44,520 nt of DNA, from NCBI GenBank assembly GCA_027486405.1, contig JAIXPD010000012.1, positions 1-44,520 on the forward strand, given 5' to 3'. The position numbers were made by a program, and so were the translations under genes. Origin of the DNA: Azospirillum sp. Its GTDB lineage: Bacteria > Pseudomonadota > Alphaproteobacteria > Azospirillales > Azospirillaceae. Below the pieces are notes generated by a model that searched no databases, had not been told where the DNA came from, and was given only the letters and a program-made list of their open reading frames with translations. Positions 1 through 9,574 of this stretch are shown here, in pieces (positions within the stretch are counted from its first letter, which is position 1; every line of letters begins with the position of its first letter).

Positions 1-432
1 AACATCCTGTCGGTCAACGCCTCCATCGAGGCCGCCCGCGCCGGGGAGCAGGGCAAGGGATTCGAGGTGGTGGCCGAGGAGGTCGGCAAGCTGGCCGACA
101 ACGCGGTGGACAGCGCCCGCCAGATCGCCGAGATCATTGAAACCGCCGCCGCCATGGCCGCCGAAGGGACCACCGTGACCGAACAGGCCCGCCGGATGAT
201 GGACGGGCTGGCCGAACGGGTCGCCCGCATCGACCAAGCCTTTCAGGCCGTCGCCGTGGCAATGGAGCAGCAACAGGCGTCGGTGAAGGACATCGAGGGA
301 TCGGTGGACAGCGTGCGGATGGTCGCCTCCAAGAACGCCGCCGCGTCGGAGGAAATCGCCGCCACCATGGTGCAACTGTCACGCTTGGCCGACGACACCC
401 GCCGTCAGGCCGAACGGTTCAAGGCGCTGTGA
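1..432 (+). CDS. Methyl-accepting chemotaxis protein, C-terminal fragment
   Basis: The reading frame is open from base 1, so the gene starts upstream of the window. The first residues ([20 protein letters not shown], then [12 protein letters not shown]) are the highly conserved hairpin tip of the chemoreceptor cytoplasmic signalling domain, which contacts CheA and CheW. The rest is the descending heptad-repeat coiled coil, ending about 140 residues later at a TGA. No C-terminal CheR-docking pentapeptide is visible. Ligand-binding and membrane parts lie outside the window, so the signal sensed cannot be inferred. It converges on mltG, with only 18 bases between the two stop codons. Confidence 0.95.
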   Translation, partial: NILSVNASIEAARAGEQGKGFEVVAEEVGKLADNAVDSARQIAEIIETAAAMAAEGTTVTEQARRMMDGLAERVARIDQAFQAVAVAMEQQQASVKDIEGSVDSVRMVASKNAAASEEIAATMVQLSRLADDTRRQAERFKAL

Positions 433-450
433 AGCGCAGGTTCCGGTTTT

Positions 451-1458
451 TTACGGATCGGTCGCTTGCCGGGCCTGCTGGACATCGCGCCAGCGGGCAA
501 CGTTGCGGTTGTGATCGGCCAGCGATTTGGCGAACACATGCCCACCGCTGCCATCGGCAACAAAATACAGCAGATCGTGGCGTTCCGGCTTCAACACCGC
601 CTGCAACGACGCCTTGCCCGGGTTGGCGATCGGCCCCGGCGGCAGCCCCGTCACCTGATAGGTGTTGTAGGGCGATTCGAACTTCCAATCGTTGCGGGTC
701 AGGGGGCGGCCCAACTCACCCGTCCCATCGGTCAGGGCGAAAATCACCGTCGGGTCGGATTGCAGCTTCATCCCGGTTTCCAGCCGGTTGATGAACACCC
801 CGGCCACCTTCGCCCGTTCGGTGGCGACGCCGGTTTCCTTTTCGACGATGGACGCGAGGATCAAGGCCTGTTGCGGCGTCTCGAACGGCAGACGCGATTC
901 GCGCGCCTTCCAGGCGTCGGCCAGGATTTGCGACATCGCCGCCTGCATCCGTTCGATCAGGGCGGCGCGGCTGTCGCCATAAGCGTAATGGTAGGTTTCC
1001 GGCATCAGGCTGCCGTTCTTGGGCACCTGCTTGACCGTGCCGGTCAAGGCCGGTTCCTTGTCGAGCAAGGCGACAACCTGGGCGGAGGTCAGCCCCTCCG
1101 GGACTGTGAAGCGGCGAACCACCGTGTGGCCTTGCCGCAACTGGTCCAGCACCCCGTCGATGCTGATGCCCGCCGGAAACTGATACTCACCCGCCTTCAA
1201 ATCACGGGGCGCGCCGGGGGCGGCGATCATGGAGGTGATCTTCGCACCGGCCAAAAACAACAATGGCGACGACACAACCCCGGCGTCCGCCAGGGTGATG
1301 GCGATGGCTTCCGCACCGCTGCCGCGCGCGATGACCACCGTTTCGGGATGATCAAGTGGACCGGGGGCCATGACCTGCATGGCACCCCAGACACCAACCC
1401 CGGCTGTGGCGCTGACCAGGACCAGCGCCCCCGCAACGATTCGGAGGCCCCAGCCCAT
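451..1458 (-). CDS. mltG: Endolytic murein transglycosylase MltG
   Basis: Inner-membrane lytic transglycosylase that cuts nascent glycan strands and is thought to end their polymerisation. The protein has 335 residues, with one N-terminal membrane helix (about residues 5-27) and then a YceG/MltG periplasmic domain. The family signature LASIVEKETG lies at about 201-210, with the catalytic Glu by homology at E206, followed by VFINRL and the SDPTVIF segment. It is the last gene of fabD-fabG-acpP-fabF-mltG and starts 6 bases after the fabF stop, so it is almost certainly co-transcribed with the fatty-acid genes. This arrangement is common in alphaproteobacteria and links envelope lipid supply with peptidoglycan processing. 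Confidence 0.95.
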   Translation of the reverse strand: MGWGLRIVAGALVLVSATAGVGVWGAMQVMAPGPLDHPETVVIARGSGAEAIAITLADAGVVSSPLLFLAGAKITSMIAAPGAPRDLKAGEYQFPAGISIDGVLDQLRQGHTVVRRFTVPEGLTSAQVVALLDKEPALTGTVKQVPKNGSLMPETYHYAYGDSRAALIERMQAAMSQILADAWKARESRLPFETPQQALILASIVEKETGVATERAKVAGVFINRLETGMKLQSDPTVIFALTDGTGELGRPLTRNDWKFESPYNTYQVTGLPPGPIANPGKASLQAVLKPERHDLLYFVADGSGGHVFAKSLADHNRNVARWRDVQQARQATDP

Positions 1459-1464
1459 GGCGGT

Positions 1465-2727
1465 TTACGCGAAGGCCTTGAACACCAACGACGCGTTCGT
1501 GCCGCCAAACCCGAAAGAGTTGGACAGCGCCGCGCGCACCTTGCGTTCCTGGGCCACCTTCGGGACCAGATTGACGCCCTGGCAGCTTTCCGACGGGTTT
1601 TCCAGGTTCAGGGTCGGCGGAACGATGCCGTGGTTGATCGACTTGATCGAGTAGACCGCTTCAACCGCGCCAGCGGCACCCAGCAAATGGCCGATGGCCG
1701 ACTTGGTGGAGGACATGGCCAGATTGTCCATGGCGGCCCCGAACAGGCGCTTGACCGCGCCCAGCTCGATCTCATCGCCCAGCGGCGTCGAGGTGCCGTG
1801 CGCGTTGATGTAGTCGATGTCGTCCGGCGACAGACCGGCGCGCTTCAACGCACCGCGCATGGCGCGGAACCCACCGTTGCCATCTTCCGCCGGGGCGGAG
1901 ATGTGATAGGCATCGCCCGACAGACCGTAGCCGACAATTTCGGCGTAAATGGTCGCACCACGGCGCTTGGCGTGTTCCAACTCTTCCAGCACCACGACAC
2001 CGGCACCCTCGCCGATGACGAAGCCATCGCGGTCCTTGTCATACGGACGCGAAGCGCGTTCGGGCGTGTCGTTGAAGCTGGAGGACAAGGCGCGCATGGC
2101 GGCAAAACCCGCAACACCCAGGCGGCTCACCGCCCCTTCGGTGCCACCGGCCACCATCACATCGGCGTCTTCCCACATGATCAGACGGGCGGCGTCGCCA
2201 ATGGCGTGCGCACCGGTCGAGCAGGCGGTCACGACCGCGTGGTTCGGTCCCTTGAAGCCGTGCTGGATCGAGACATGGCCCGACGCCAGATTGATGAGGC
2301 TCGCCGGAATGAAGAAGGGCGACAGACGACGCGCACCCTTCTCATGCAGCGTGATGGCTCCATCGGCGATGCCGGGAAGCCCGCCGATGCCCGAGCCGAT
2401 CATGACACCCGTCATCTCGCGCTCTTCATCGGTCTGGGGAACCCAGCCGGAATCCTTGATCGCTTCTTGGGCGGCGGCCACCGCGTAGACGATGAAATCG
2501 TCCATCTTGCGCTGGTCCTTCGGCGACACGAAGGCGTCGGGGTTGAAATCTCCCTCACCCGCGCCGCGCGGAACCTGTCCGGCCACCTTGGAGGCAAGGT
2601 CCGAAACATCGAAGCCCGTGATCGCGCGGATTCCCGACTTCCCGGCAATCAGCCGCTCCCAGTTCAGCGAGTGACCGACGCCCAGCGGCGTGGCCAGTCC
2701 GAGTCCGGTGACGACGACACGTCTCAT
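1465..2727 (-). CDS. fabF: Beta-ketoacyl-ACP synthase II
   Basis: Condensing enzyme of type II fatty acid synthesis: it joins malonyl-ACP to an acyl-ACP in the cytoplasm and extends long chains. The protein has 420 residues, close to the usual 410-415. The thiolase-fold active site is complete: nucleophile C169 in VVTACSTGAH, H310 in NAHGTSTPLGD and H347 in KSAIGHLLGAAG. The start MRRVVVTGLG is the standard N-terminus. It lies downstream of acpP across a 95-base gap that holds a strong hairpin, and is followed closely by mltG. Confidence 0.98.
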   Translation of the reverse strand: MRRVVVTGLGLATPLGVGHSLNWERLIAGKSGIRAITGFDVSDLASKVAGQVPRGAGEGDFNPDAFVSPKDQRKMDDFIVYAVAAAQEAIKDSGWVPQTDEEREMTGVMIGSGIGGLPGIADGAITLHEKGARRLSPFFIPASLINLASGHVSIQHGFKGPNHAVVTACSTGAHAIGDAARLIMWEDADVMVAGGTEGAVSRLGVAGFAAMRALSSSFNDTPERASRPYDKDRDGFVIGEGAGVVVLEELEHAKRRGATIYAEIVGYGLSGDAYHISAPAEDGNGGFRAMRGALKRAGLSPDDIDYINAHGTSTPLGDEIELGAVKRLFGAAMDNLAMSSTKSAIGHLLGAAGAVEAVYSIKSINHGIVPPTLNLENPSESCQGVNLVPKVAQERKVRAALSNSFGFGGTNASLVFKAFA

Positions 2728-2763
2728 GAGGCTGTTCCTTGACCTTTCCTCGAAAAATCTCGG

Positions 2764-2803
2764 CGACGGTCAGCACGCCGACACGCGGCGAGGCTGACCG
2801 TCG
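2764..2803 (-). other. Intergenic hairpin between acpP and fabF
   Basis: CGACGGTCAG (2764-2773) pairs perfectly with CTGACCGTCG (2794-2803), and a smaller inner stem of CGCCG/CGGCG can form in the loop. On the minus strand a T5 run follows about 8 bases later, too far for a classical terminator. It may be a partial terminator or a 3' stabiliser that lets acpP be expressed more strongly than fabF. Confidence 0.55.
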
Positions 2804-2822
2804 GGAAACGCTATCCCCGCGC

Positions 2823-3065
2823 TCAGGCGGCGGGGCCGTTCGCCTTGATGAAGTCGATGGCGTCCTTCACCGACAGGATCTTTTCGGCCGCGTCGTCGGG
2901 GATCTCGACGCCGAATTCTTCCTCGAAGGCCATAACCAGCTCGACGGTGTCGAGGCTGTCGGCGCCCAGATCGTCGATGAAGGAGGCTGCCTCCACCACC
3001 TTCGACTCTTCGACACCCAGGTGGTCGACAACGATCTTCTTCACGCGCTCGGCGATGTCGCTCAT
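2823..3065 (-). CDS. acpP: Acyl carrier protein
   Basis: Small acidic carrier that holds growing acyl chains on a 4'-phosphopantetheine arm. The protein has 80 residues. The attachment site DSL is at 36-38, so the modified residue is Ser37, in the classic context [23 protein letters not shown]. Helix II after the DSL is strongly acidic, as expected for docking to Fab enzymes. The start [12 protein letters not shown] is typical. It lies between fabG, 174 bases upstream, and fabF. The longer upstream gap allows an additional promoter of its own, but I could not identify one with confidence. Confidence 0.98.
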   Translation of the reverse strand: MSDIAERVKKIVVDHLGVEESKVVEAASFIDDLGADSLDTVELVMAFEEEFGVEIPDDAAEKILSVKDAIDFIKANGPAA

Positions 3066-3239
3066 TTTATTAGACCTTCCAATCCTTGAAACCGCTCGGG
3101 ATAATCCGGTCGGAGCAACACGCGAAGAACGTGCCGTCCTGCCGCGAAAGCCCCGTCCGATAACATATTTCGACCGCCTTGACCAGCGCCCAAGAAGGCA
3201 ACCGGGGGCAATCGACGCTTCACAAGAGGCGAAGCCGCC

Positions 3240-3977
3240 TCAGATCATCGCCATGCCGCCGTTGATGTGCAGCGTCTGGCCGGTGACATAGGCAGCCTCT
3301 TCGCTCGCGAGGTACACGACCCCGGCGGCGATTTCCCCCGGCTCGCCCATGCGGCCGGCCGGGATGGCGGGGAGCAGCTTGTCCTTCTGCTCGTCGTTCA
3401 GGGCGTCGGTCATGGCCGTGGCGATGAAGCCCGGCGCGACGCAATTCACCGTGATGTTGCGCGAGGCCAGCTCGGCCGCCAAGGACTTTGACATGCCGAT
3501 CAGGCCAGCCTTGGAGGCCGCGTAGTTCGCCTGCCCCGGGTTGCCGGTGACGCCGACCACGGAGGTGATGTTGATGATCCGACCCCAGCGCTGCTTCATC
3601 ATGCCGCGCATGACGCCGCGCGACAGCCGGAAGGCGGCGGTCAGATTGACATCCAGAACGGACTGCCAATCCTCATCCTTCATGCGCATGGCGATCTGGT
3701 CGCGCGTCAAGCCGGCGTTGTTCACCAGAATGTCGATGCGGCCGAGCGCCGTCTCGGCGTCCTTCAGCAGCTTGGTGATCGCCTCGGCTTCCGACAGATT
3801 GCCGGGGACCACATGGGCGCGCTCACCCAATTCAGCGGCCAGAGCCTCCAGCGGCGCGACACGGGTTCCCGAGAGCGCGACGGCGGCCCCCTGGGCGTGC
3901 AGCGCGCGGGCGATGGAGGCACCGATGCCGCCGGACGCGCCGGTGACGAGGGCGGACTTGCCGGTCAGATTGAACAT
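3240..3977 (-). CDS. fabG: 3-oxoacyl-ACP reductase
   Basis: NADPH-dependent short-chain dehydrogenase that reduces beta-ketoacyl-ACP in the first reductive step of fatty acid elongation. The protein has 245 residues, a typical length. The Rossmann motif TGASGGIG is at 12-19, NNAG at 86-89, and the catalytic set is S139, Y152 and K156 (YAASK). The start MFNLTGKSALVTG at 3977 is chosen because the family begins there; the frame stays open further upstream but runs over fabD. It begins 8 bases after the fabD stop, which indicates one transcript. Confidence 0.97.
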   Translation of the reverse strand: MFNLTGKSALVTGASGGIGASIARALHAQGAAVALSGTRVAPLEALAAELGERAHVVPGNLSEAEAITKLLKDAETALGRIDILVNNAGLTRDQIAMRMKDEDWQSVLDVNLTAAFRLSRGVMRGMMKQRWGRIINITSVVGVTGNPGQANYAASKAGLIGMSKSLAAELASRNITVNCVAPGFIATAMTDALNDEQKDKLLPAIPAGRMGEPGEIAAGVVYLASEEAAYVTGQTLHINGGMAMI

Positions 3978-3985
3978 GGATGGCC

Positions 3986-4927
3986 TCACAGGGTCTTCAG
4001 GAACGACTCGACGTCCGCCGGGGTTCCAACCGACGTGGCCGACAATTCCTTGTCGATGCGCTTGGTCAGACCGGCCAGAACCTTGCCCGAGCCAAGCTCG
4101 ACCAGCGTTTCGACGCCCTGTTCCTTCATCGCCAGAACGCATTCGCGCCAACGGACCACGCCCGTGACCTGTTCGACCAGCAGGCGGCGAATCGTGTTGG
4201 GATCGGTGACGGGGGCGGCGGTGACGTTGGCGATGACCGGAACGACCGGGGCGGCGATGGTGACGGCGGCGAGCGCCTCGGCCATCGCGTCGGCGGCGGG
4301 CTGCATCAGGGCGCAATGGAACGGCGCGCTGACCGGCAGGCGAACCGACCGCTTCAGACCACGCTCGGCCGCGAGCGCGATGGCGCGGTCAATGGCGTCG
4401 GCGCTGCCGGAAATCACCACCTGACCAGCGGAATTGTCGTTGGCGATGGAGCACACATCGCCCTGCGCGGCGTCGGCGGCGATGGATTGAGCCTGATCGA
4501 GATCGGCCCCCAGCAACGCCGCCATCGCGCCCTGCCCGACCGGAACCGCCTTCTGCATGGCCTGACCGCGCCGCTTCAACAGGCGCGCGGTGTCGCCCAG
4601 GCTGAACGCGCCAGCGGCGCACAGCGCCGAGTATTCCCCCAGCGAGTGACCGGCGACGAAGCGCGCGTGCTTGGCCAGATCGACACCGCCTTCGCTCGCC
4701 AACACCCGCAGGACGGCGACGCTGACCGCCATCAGGGCGGGCTGGGCGTTTTCGGTCAGGGTCAGATCGGCCTCAGGCCCTTCGGCCATCAGGCGGGACA
4801 GACGCTGATTCAGCGCGTCGTCCACCTCTTCAAAGGTGTGGCGTGCGACTTCGAACGCTTCAGCGAGTTCGCGGCCCATGCCGACCGCCTGACTGCCCTG
4901 CCCCGGAAAGACGAACGCCCGTATCAT
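3986..4927 (-). CDS. fabD: Malonyl-CoA:ACP transacylase
   Basis: Moves malonyl from CoA to ACP, supplying extender units for fatty acid synthesis. The protein has 313 residues from the start MIRAFVFPGQGSQ; the FPGQGSQ motif is the family hallmark near the N-terminus. The nucleophile S95 sits in GHSLGEYSALCAAG, and the catalytic His is in the later SAPFHCALM segment. An ATG 16 codons further upstream would add residues unlike the family, so 4927 is preferred. It is the first gene of the minus-strand fab operon, with a plausible promoter at 4993-5020. Confidence 0.97.
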   Translation of the reverse strand: MIRAFVFPGQGSQAVGMGRELAEAFEVARHTFEEVDDALNQRLSRLMAEGPEADLTLTENAQPALMAVSVAVLRVLASEGGVDLAKHARFVAGHSLGEYSALCAAGAFSLGDTARLLKRRGQAMQKAVPVGQGAMAALLGADLDQAQSIAADAAQGDVCSIANDNSAGQVVISGSADAIDRAIALAAERGLKRSVRLPVSAPFHCALMQPAADAMAEALAAVTIAAPVVPVIANVTAAPVTDPNTIRRLLVEQVTGVVRWRECVLAMKEQGVETLVELGSGKVLAGLTKRIDKELSATSVGTPADVESFLKTL

Positions 4928-4992
4928 GCTGCCTCTGAAACCCTGGATGAAACGACACCGCCCCAGCGGCGGCACCTTTCGATTGGGCGACA

Positions 4993-5020
4993 GTCATACC
5001 CTCCCTTTTGGGCAAGTCAA
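4993..5020 (-). promoter_or_regulatory. Predicted sigma-70-type promoter of the fab operon
   Basis: Read on the minus strand, TTGACT (5020-5015) and TATGAC (4998-4993) are separated by 16 bases, giving a predicted start near 4986, about 60 bases before the fabD ATG. It is a good match by eye to the housekeeping consensus and the only such pair noticed in this gap. Confidence 0.5.
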
Positions 5021-5273
5021 GCGACGCGCAACGCACCACCGCCCCAAACACCCATAAAATTCGAAGCATCGGGGGCCTGCCCATCGCATTTTTCTCGGCC
5101 ACCGGGGACAACTCGCCCCACGTCCACAGACTTGGACCGCGCACACCCCGTATATATAGAGTGCCAATTCATCGCCGTTCCTTGATGGTCGAGACCGGTT
5201 GTCGCGGGAATCGCAGTGCGGCGGCGAACACCCGAAATCGGTCTGTTCACGCGGCCCACCGACGGAATCCCTC

Positions 5274-5301
5274 TTGCCAGACCGCCCATCCTGTGCATAC
5301 T
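5274..5301 (+). promoter_or_regulatory. Predicted promoter of the rpsF operon
   Basis: TTGCCA (5274-5279) and CATACT (5296-5301) are spaced by 16 bases, which would give a leader of about 110 bases before rpsF. Besides this and the fab promoter, the 489-base gap between fabD and rpsF shows no gene I can support. Confidence 0.35.
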
Positions 5302-5416
5302 GCGCCGCTTCATAACTCCTTGCCAGCGGCGTGCCGTTGGCTAGGCCCGGGCGGCTGACCGCACCCATTGGGGGTGTTGGCGCAGCGCCGGACCATGAAC
5401 AGCCATGGGGAGTGCA

Positions 5417-5857
5417 ATGGCACTTTACGAGTGCGTGCTGATCGCGCGCCAAGACATTTCGGCCGCCCAGGCCGAGACCCTCAGCGAACAATTCGCCCAG
5501 ATCATTCGTGACAACGGCGGCACGGTCGCCAAGTCCGAGTACTGGGGCCTGAAGACCTTGACCTACAAGGTCAAGAAGAACCGCAAGGGTCACTACACGC
5601 TGTTCAACCTCGACGCCCCGGCCGCCGCCGTCGCCGAGATGGAACGCAACATGAGCATCAACGAAGACGTCCTGCGCTACATGACCGTGCGCGTTGACGC
5701 CCTCGACCCCAACCCCTCGGCGATGATGCAGAGCCGCAACGAGCGCAGCGATCGTGGTGATCGCGGTGATCGTGGCCCGCGCCGTTTTGACGACCGTGGC
5801 CCGCGCGGCCCGCGCCGTCAGGACACCGCCACCGCTTCGGAAGGGGAGATCGCGTAA
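5417..5857 (+). CDS. rpsF: 30S ribosomal protein S6
   Basis: Binds 16S rRNA together with S18 in the platform of the small subunit. The protein has 146 residues from [13 protein letters not shown], the canonical start; an ATG four codons earlier overlaps the purine-rich GGGGAG ribosome site and is rejected. The ferredoxin-like core covers about residues 1-95, with the conserved [20 protein letters not shown] segment. A charged tail of Arg/Asp/Gly repeats (RGDRGDRG and similar) follows, as is usual in alphaproteobacteria. It overlaps rpsR by one base (TAATG), so the two proteins are translationally coupled. Confidence 0.98.
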   Translation: MALYECVLIARQDISAAQAETLSEQFAQIIRDNGGTVAKSEYWGLKTLTYKVKKNRKGHYTLFNLDAPAAAVAEMERNMSINEDVLRYMTVRVDALDPNPSAMMQSRNERSDRGDRGDRGPRRFDDRGPRGPRRQDTATASEGEIA

Positions 5858-6129
5858 TGAGCGACAAGCAGACCACGGGCGCTCCCGCCGCCCGCACCGG
5901 CGGCGCCCGTCGCCCGTTCTTCCGCCGCCGGAAGACCTGCCCGTTCTCGGGCGCGAACGCCCCGGCGATCGACTACAAGGACATCAAGCTGCTGTCCCGC
6001 TTCATCTCTGAGCGTGGCAAGATCGTCCCGAGCCGCATCACGGCGGTCTCGACGAAGAAGCAGCGCGAGCTGGCCCGCGCCATCAAGCGCGCCCGCTTCC
6101 TGGCCTTGCTTCCGTACATCGTGAAGTAA
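5857..6129 (+). CDS. rpsR: 30S ribosomal protein S18
   Basis: Small basic ribosomal protein and the heterodimer partner of S6 in the 30S platform. The protein has 90 residues, with the conserved stretch [13 protein letters not shown] followed by [19 protein letters not shown] and the C-terminal [18 protein letters not shown]. The N-terminal 20 residues are an Arg/Ala/Gly-rich extension. Its start codon overlaps the rpsF stop, as expected for equimolar production. Confidence 0.98.
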   Translation: MSDKQTTGAPAARTGGARRPFFRRRKTCPFSGANAPAIDYKDIKLLSRFISERGKIVPSRITAVSTKKQRELARAIKRARFLALLPYIVK

Positions 6130-6174
6130 GCCCGGACCGAACGGTTTTCTGGCAAAGGTTCAAAAGGGGTTTCC

Positions 6175-7137
6175 ATGGCCTTCGGTCTGGCCGCTCCACT
6201 GGTTTTCGCCGTTGGCGGTGGTCTGGTCAGCGCGTTTTTCTATCTGGCTGTTTTGCTGGGTGGCTTTGGCGCGTTGATTTTGGGCTATCTCGCTCCCCTC
6301 CCCCTCTTCCTTGTGGGGTTGTGGCTGGGGGCACCGACGGCGGTCATCGCCGGTCTGACCGGCGGTGCGGCGGTGTTGCTCGGCACGTCCGGCAGCCTGC
6401 TGGTGTCGGTGGCCTATCTGCTGACCGGAGCCTTGCCGGTCGTGCTGGTGGTGCGTCAATCGCTGCTGGCGCGGGTCGACGGGTCTGGAGACCTCGAATG
6501 GTATCCTCCCGGCCGGGTCCTTTTGGGGTTGGTCGGGATGGGGGTCGCGGCGGTTCTCGTCGCCATGAGTTTGGCGCTTGACCAACCCGGCGGGTTGGAA
6601 GGCGTGGTGCGGCGGATGCTGGCCCAATTGGCAGAGCCTCTGTTCAGCGCCCAGGGCCTTGCGGCCCCCGGACCCGAGGCGGTGTGGATGGCGTCGGCCC
6701 TCCCGGGGTTGGTGGTGATCTCATGGATTGTCATGACGGTCATCAACGCGGCCTTGGCGCAAGGGGCGCTGATGCGGTTTGGCCGCAACCGTCGCCCACC
6801 CATGCGGATGGGGGCGTTGGAACTGCCGGTCTGGCTGCTTCCCGTCTTCGCCGCGTCGCTGGCGGCGGCGCTGACCCTTCCGGACTCCTTCGGGTTTCTG
6901 GGGGTCAATCTGGCGCTGATCCTGGCCCTGCCGTTCGCCTTTGCCGGGCTGTCGGTGGTTCATCATGTCGTGTCCCTGCGCAAGACGGCGCGCGCGCCGC
7001 TCCTCGTCGGGTTCTACATGGTGCTGTTTCTCTTCGGGTGGCCGATCCTGCTTTTGGTCGGCCTGGGCATGATCGAGCAATGGATCGGGCTGCGCCGCCG
7101 GTTTGACCGCGCGGCCCCCGGTCAGGAGGACGAGTGA
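6175..7137 (+). CDS. DUF2232 family integral membrane protein
   Basis: A hydrophobic protein of 320 residues with about eight or nine predicted membrane helices and short loops, then a charged tail ([14 protein letters not shown]). It matches the DUF2232 (YybS-like) family, which in alphaproteobacteria is regularly found between rpsR and rplI, as here. Its molecular function is not established. The weak similarity of this fold to ECF-transporter S components is a general family idea, not something visible here. It starts 45 bases after rpsR, and its TGA overlaps the rplI ATG (TGATG), so it is translationally tied to the ribosomal genes. Confidence 0.85.
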   Translation: MAFGLAAPLVFAVGGGLVSAFFYLAVLLGGFGALILGYLAPLPLFLVGLWLGAPTAVIAGLTGGAAVLLGTSGSLLVSVAYLLTGALPVVLVVRQSLLARVDGSGDLEWYPPGRVLLGLVGMGVAAVLVAMSLALDQPGGLEGVVRRMLAQLAEPLFSAQGLAAPGPEAVWMASALPGLVVISWIVMTVINAALAQGALMRFGRNRRPPMRMGALELPVWLLPVFAASLAAALTLPDSFGFLGVNLALILALPFAFAGLSVVHHVVSLRKTARAPLLVGFYMVLFLFGWPILLLVGLGMIEQWIGLRRRFDRAAPGQEDE

Positions 7138-7700
7138 TGGAAGTTATTCTGCTGGAACGGGTTGAGAAGCTCGGCCAGATGGGTCAGGTCGTGAACGTGC
7201 GTCCTGGCTTCGCCCGCAACTATCTGCTGCCGCAGAAGAAGGCCATGCGCGCCACCAAGGCGAACCTGGCCGTCTTCGAGAAGCAGAAGGCCCACCTGGA
7301 AGCCGTCAACCTGGAGCGCCGCAAGGACGCTCAGGACGTCGCCTCCAAGATGGACAACGTGACGGTGGTGGTCATCCGTCAGGCCGCCGAGACCGGCGTT
7401 CTGTATGGTTCGGTCAACACCCGCGACGTCGCCGAGGCGCTGGACGCCGCCGGTTACAAGGTGGACCGCAAGCAGGTCGTGATTGAAACCCCGATCAAGA
7501 CCCTGGGCCTGTTCAAGGTCCGTCTGGTCCTGCACCCGGAAGTGTCGATCACCGTGACCGTCAACGTCGCCCGCTCCTCGGAAGAGGCGGAGCTGCAGGC
7601 CCAACGCGGTGGCATGATCACCGCCGCTGACCTGCGCGACGACGACGAGGAAGAAGACACCTACGTCGAAGAGACCGCGACCGAAGACGAAGAGGCCTGA
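7137..7700 (+). CDS. rplI: 50S ribosomal protein L9
   Basis: Binds 23S rRNA at the base of the L1 stalk and helps keep the reading frame. The protein has 187 residues. The N-terminal RNA-binding domain starts [19 protein letters not shown] and contains [16 protein letters not shown]; a long connecting helix and the C-terminal domain follow. A strongly acidic tail ([20 protein letters not shown]) extends beyond the usual end near residue 150. An AGGAGG ribosome site at 7124-7129 supports the ATG at 7137, which shares its A with the stop of the preceding gene. It is the last gene of the operon, with a terminator 67 bases downstream. Confidence 0.98.
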   Translation: MEVILLERVEKLGQMGQVVNVRPGFARNYLLPQKKAMRATKANLAVFEKQKAHLEAVNLERRKDAQDVASKMDNVTVVVIRQAAETGVLYGSVNTRDVAEALDAAGYKVDRKQVVIETPIKTLGLFKVRLVLHPEVSITVTVNVARSSEEAELQAQRGGMITAADLRDDDEEEDTYVEETATEDEEA

Positions 7701-7767
7701 TCGCCTTTTCCGCCCCGCGCCCAGGTCCCGGACCGGGGTGCGCGGTGCCGCGTCGCTCGTCCAGATG

Positions 7768-7799
7768 CCGCCCACCCCACACCGGGGTCGGGCGGTTTT
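7768..7799 (+). terminator. Rho-independent terminator of the rpsF-rplI operon
   Basis: CCGCCC-A-CCCC (7768-7778) pairs with GGGG-TC-GGGCGG (7784-7795), closed by a short loop and followed by TTTT. It lies 67 bases after the rplI stop. Confidence 0.7.
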
Positions 7800-7800
7800 C

Positions 7801-8194
7801 TGCGTTTGGGCATCCCCGTTCGACCGGTTCCCGTGGTTTGACCGCAGCCCCTATGATGGACGTCGCGCGAAATTGTGAACGGACGAACACCGCTTTTTTG
7901 ACAGACGCCAAGCGACGACGCGGCGGTTTGCCGGGTGAAAAACACACCAGGACGGCGTTCCCGGCAGTGGTCTGACCAGTTGGCGCAAAGTGTTGAACCG
8001 TGCGACATCGACGCCGGGGCCTTCGCGATACCTTCCTTTTCCTGCCGATGCGGTGCTATACAGCATTGATTAATTCCGCCCGGGGTATCGGGGGCCGCGC
8101 TTGCGCGTTCTCCCGGCAACAAGCGCCCGCTGGACGGTGCGCCCGGCACCAGGAAACGACAACGCCCTTACCCGTTCGGGGAGATCTCGCACAC
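7801..8194 (+). other. Gene-free leader region upstream of icd
   Basis: About 390 bases separate the L9 terminator from icd. I see no coding sequence I can support here and no confident promoter, although the stretch near 8050-8075 (GGTGCTATACAGCATTG) is the most AT-rich part and the likeliest place for an icd promoter. Confidence 0.4.
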
Positions 8195-9418
8195 ATGAAC
8201 AAGATCAAGGTAGCCAATCCGGTCGTCGAACTCGACGGCGACGAGATGACGCGCATCATCTGGCAGTTCATCAAAGAAAAGCTGATCCTGCCCTACCTCG
8301 ACATCGACCTGAAATATTACGATCTGGGCATCGAGAATCGCGACGCGACCGACGACAAGGTCACGGTCGAGTCGGCCAACGCCATCCAGAAATACGGCGT
8401 GGGCGTGAAGTGCGCGACCATCACCCCCGACGAAGCGCGGGTGAAGGAATTCAACCTCAAGAAGATGTGGAAGTCGCCCAACGGCACGATCCGCAACATT
8501 CTGGGCGGCACCGTGTTCCGTGAGCCGATCGTCTGCTCCAACGTTCCGCGCTACGTGCCGGGCTGGACCAAGCCGATCATCATCGGCCGTCACGCCTTCG
8601 GCGACCAGTACAAGGCCACCGATTTCGTCGTTCCGGGTCCGGGCAAGCTGACGATCAAGTGGGAAGCCACCGACGGCAGCAACAAGATCGAGCACGAGGT
8701 GTTCGATTACCCCGGCGCCGGCGTGGCGATGGGCATGTACAATCTGGACGAGTCGATCGAAGGCTTCGCCCATTCCAGCTTCATGTATGGTCTGGAGCGT
8801 GGCTACTCGGTCTATCTGTCCACGAAGAACACCATCTTGAAGGCCTATGATGGGCGCTTCAAGGACATCTTCCAGAAGATCTTCGACGAGACCTACGCCG
8901 ACCAGTTCAAGGCCAAGGGCATCGTCTACGAACACCGCCTGATCGACGACATGGTCGCCTCGGCCCTGAAGTGGGAGGGTGGTTTCGTGTGGGCCTGCAA
9001 GAACTACGACGGCGACGTGGAGTCGGACGTGGTGGCGCAGGGCTTCGGTTCGCTGGGTCTGATGACCTCCGTGCTGGTCACGCCCGACGGCAAGACCGTC
9101 GAGGCGGAAGCCGCGCACGGCACGGTCACGCGCCACTACCGCGAGCACCAGAAGGGCAAGGAAACCTCGACGAACCCGATCGCCTCGATCTACGCCTGGA
9201 CCCAGGGTCTGGCCTATCGCGGCAAGTTCGACGACACCCCGGACGTCGTGAAGTTCGCCCAAACGCTGGAACGCGTCTGCGTCGAGACGGTCGAGTCCGG
9301 TTACATGACCAAGGATCTGGCCATCCTGATCGGCCCGCAACAGCCGTGGCTGACCACCAAGCAGTTCCTGGACAAGCTGTCGGACAATCTGGAAAAGAAG
9401 ATGGCCGCCTGGGCCTGA
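8195..9418 (+). CDS. icd: NADP-dependent isocitrate dehydrogenase (eukaryote-like, homodimeric type)
   Basis: Oxidatively decarboxylates isocitrate to 2-oxoglutarate in the TCA cycle, yielding NADPH. The protein has 407 residues from [20 protein letters not shown], the standard N-terminus of the roughly 405-residue family shared with eukaryotic cytosolic and mitochondrial enzymes; the frame is open upstream but has no homologous sequence. Family signatures include [17 protein letters not shown] (phosphate and substrate binding), the [28 protein letters not shown] metal-binding region (split here by reading) and [16 protein letters not shown] near the cofactor site. It stands alone between two terminators, so it is probably monocistronic. 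A second isocitrate dehydrogenase of another type lies at 12022-13464. Confidence 0.97.
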   Translation: MNKIKVANPVVELDGDEMTRIIWQFIKEKLILPYLDIDLKYYDLGIENRDATDDKVTVESANAIQKYGVGVKCATITPDEARVKEFNLKKMWKSPNGTIRNILGGTVFREPIVCSNVPRYVPGWTKPIIIGRHAFGDQYKATDFVVPGPGKLTIKWEATDGSNKIEHEVFDYPGAGVAMGMYNLDESIEGFAHSSFMYGLERGYSVYLSTKNTILKAYDGRFKDIFQKIFDETYADQFKAKGIVYEHRLIDDMVASALKWEGGFVWACKNYDGDVESDVVAQGFGSLGLMTSVLVTPDGKTVEAEAAHGTVTRHYREHQKGKETSTNPIASIYAWTQGLAYRGKFDDTPDVVKFAQTLERVCVETVESGYMTKDLAILIGPQQPWLTTKQFLDKLSDNLEKKMAAWA

Positions 9419-9505
9419 TCCAGCGCGTTCATCTCCGGTGTCCAACAACCGGGGTGCGACGCCTCGTCCGGGTTACAACGGATGAGGGGTCGGCTAAGGT
9501 GACAA

Positions 9506-9532
9506 ACGGGGGGCTTTGGCCCCCCGTTTTTT
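9506..9532 (+). terminator. Rho-independent terminator of icd
   Basis: A perfect 9-bp stem, ACGGGGGGC/GCCCCCCGT, with loop TTTG (9506-9527) is followed by a T run to 9532. A textbook intrinsic terminator about 90 bases after the icd stop. Confidence 0.9.
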
Positions 9533-9574
9533 GTTGCCTGCGCGCCGTGCCGCGCAGAGGAAGGACACCACACC

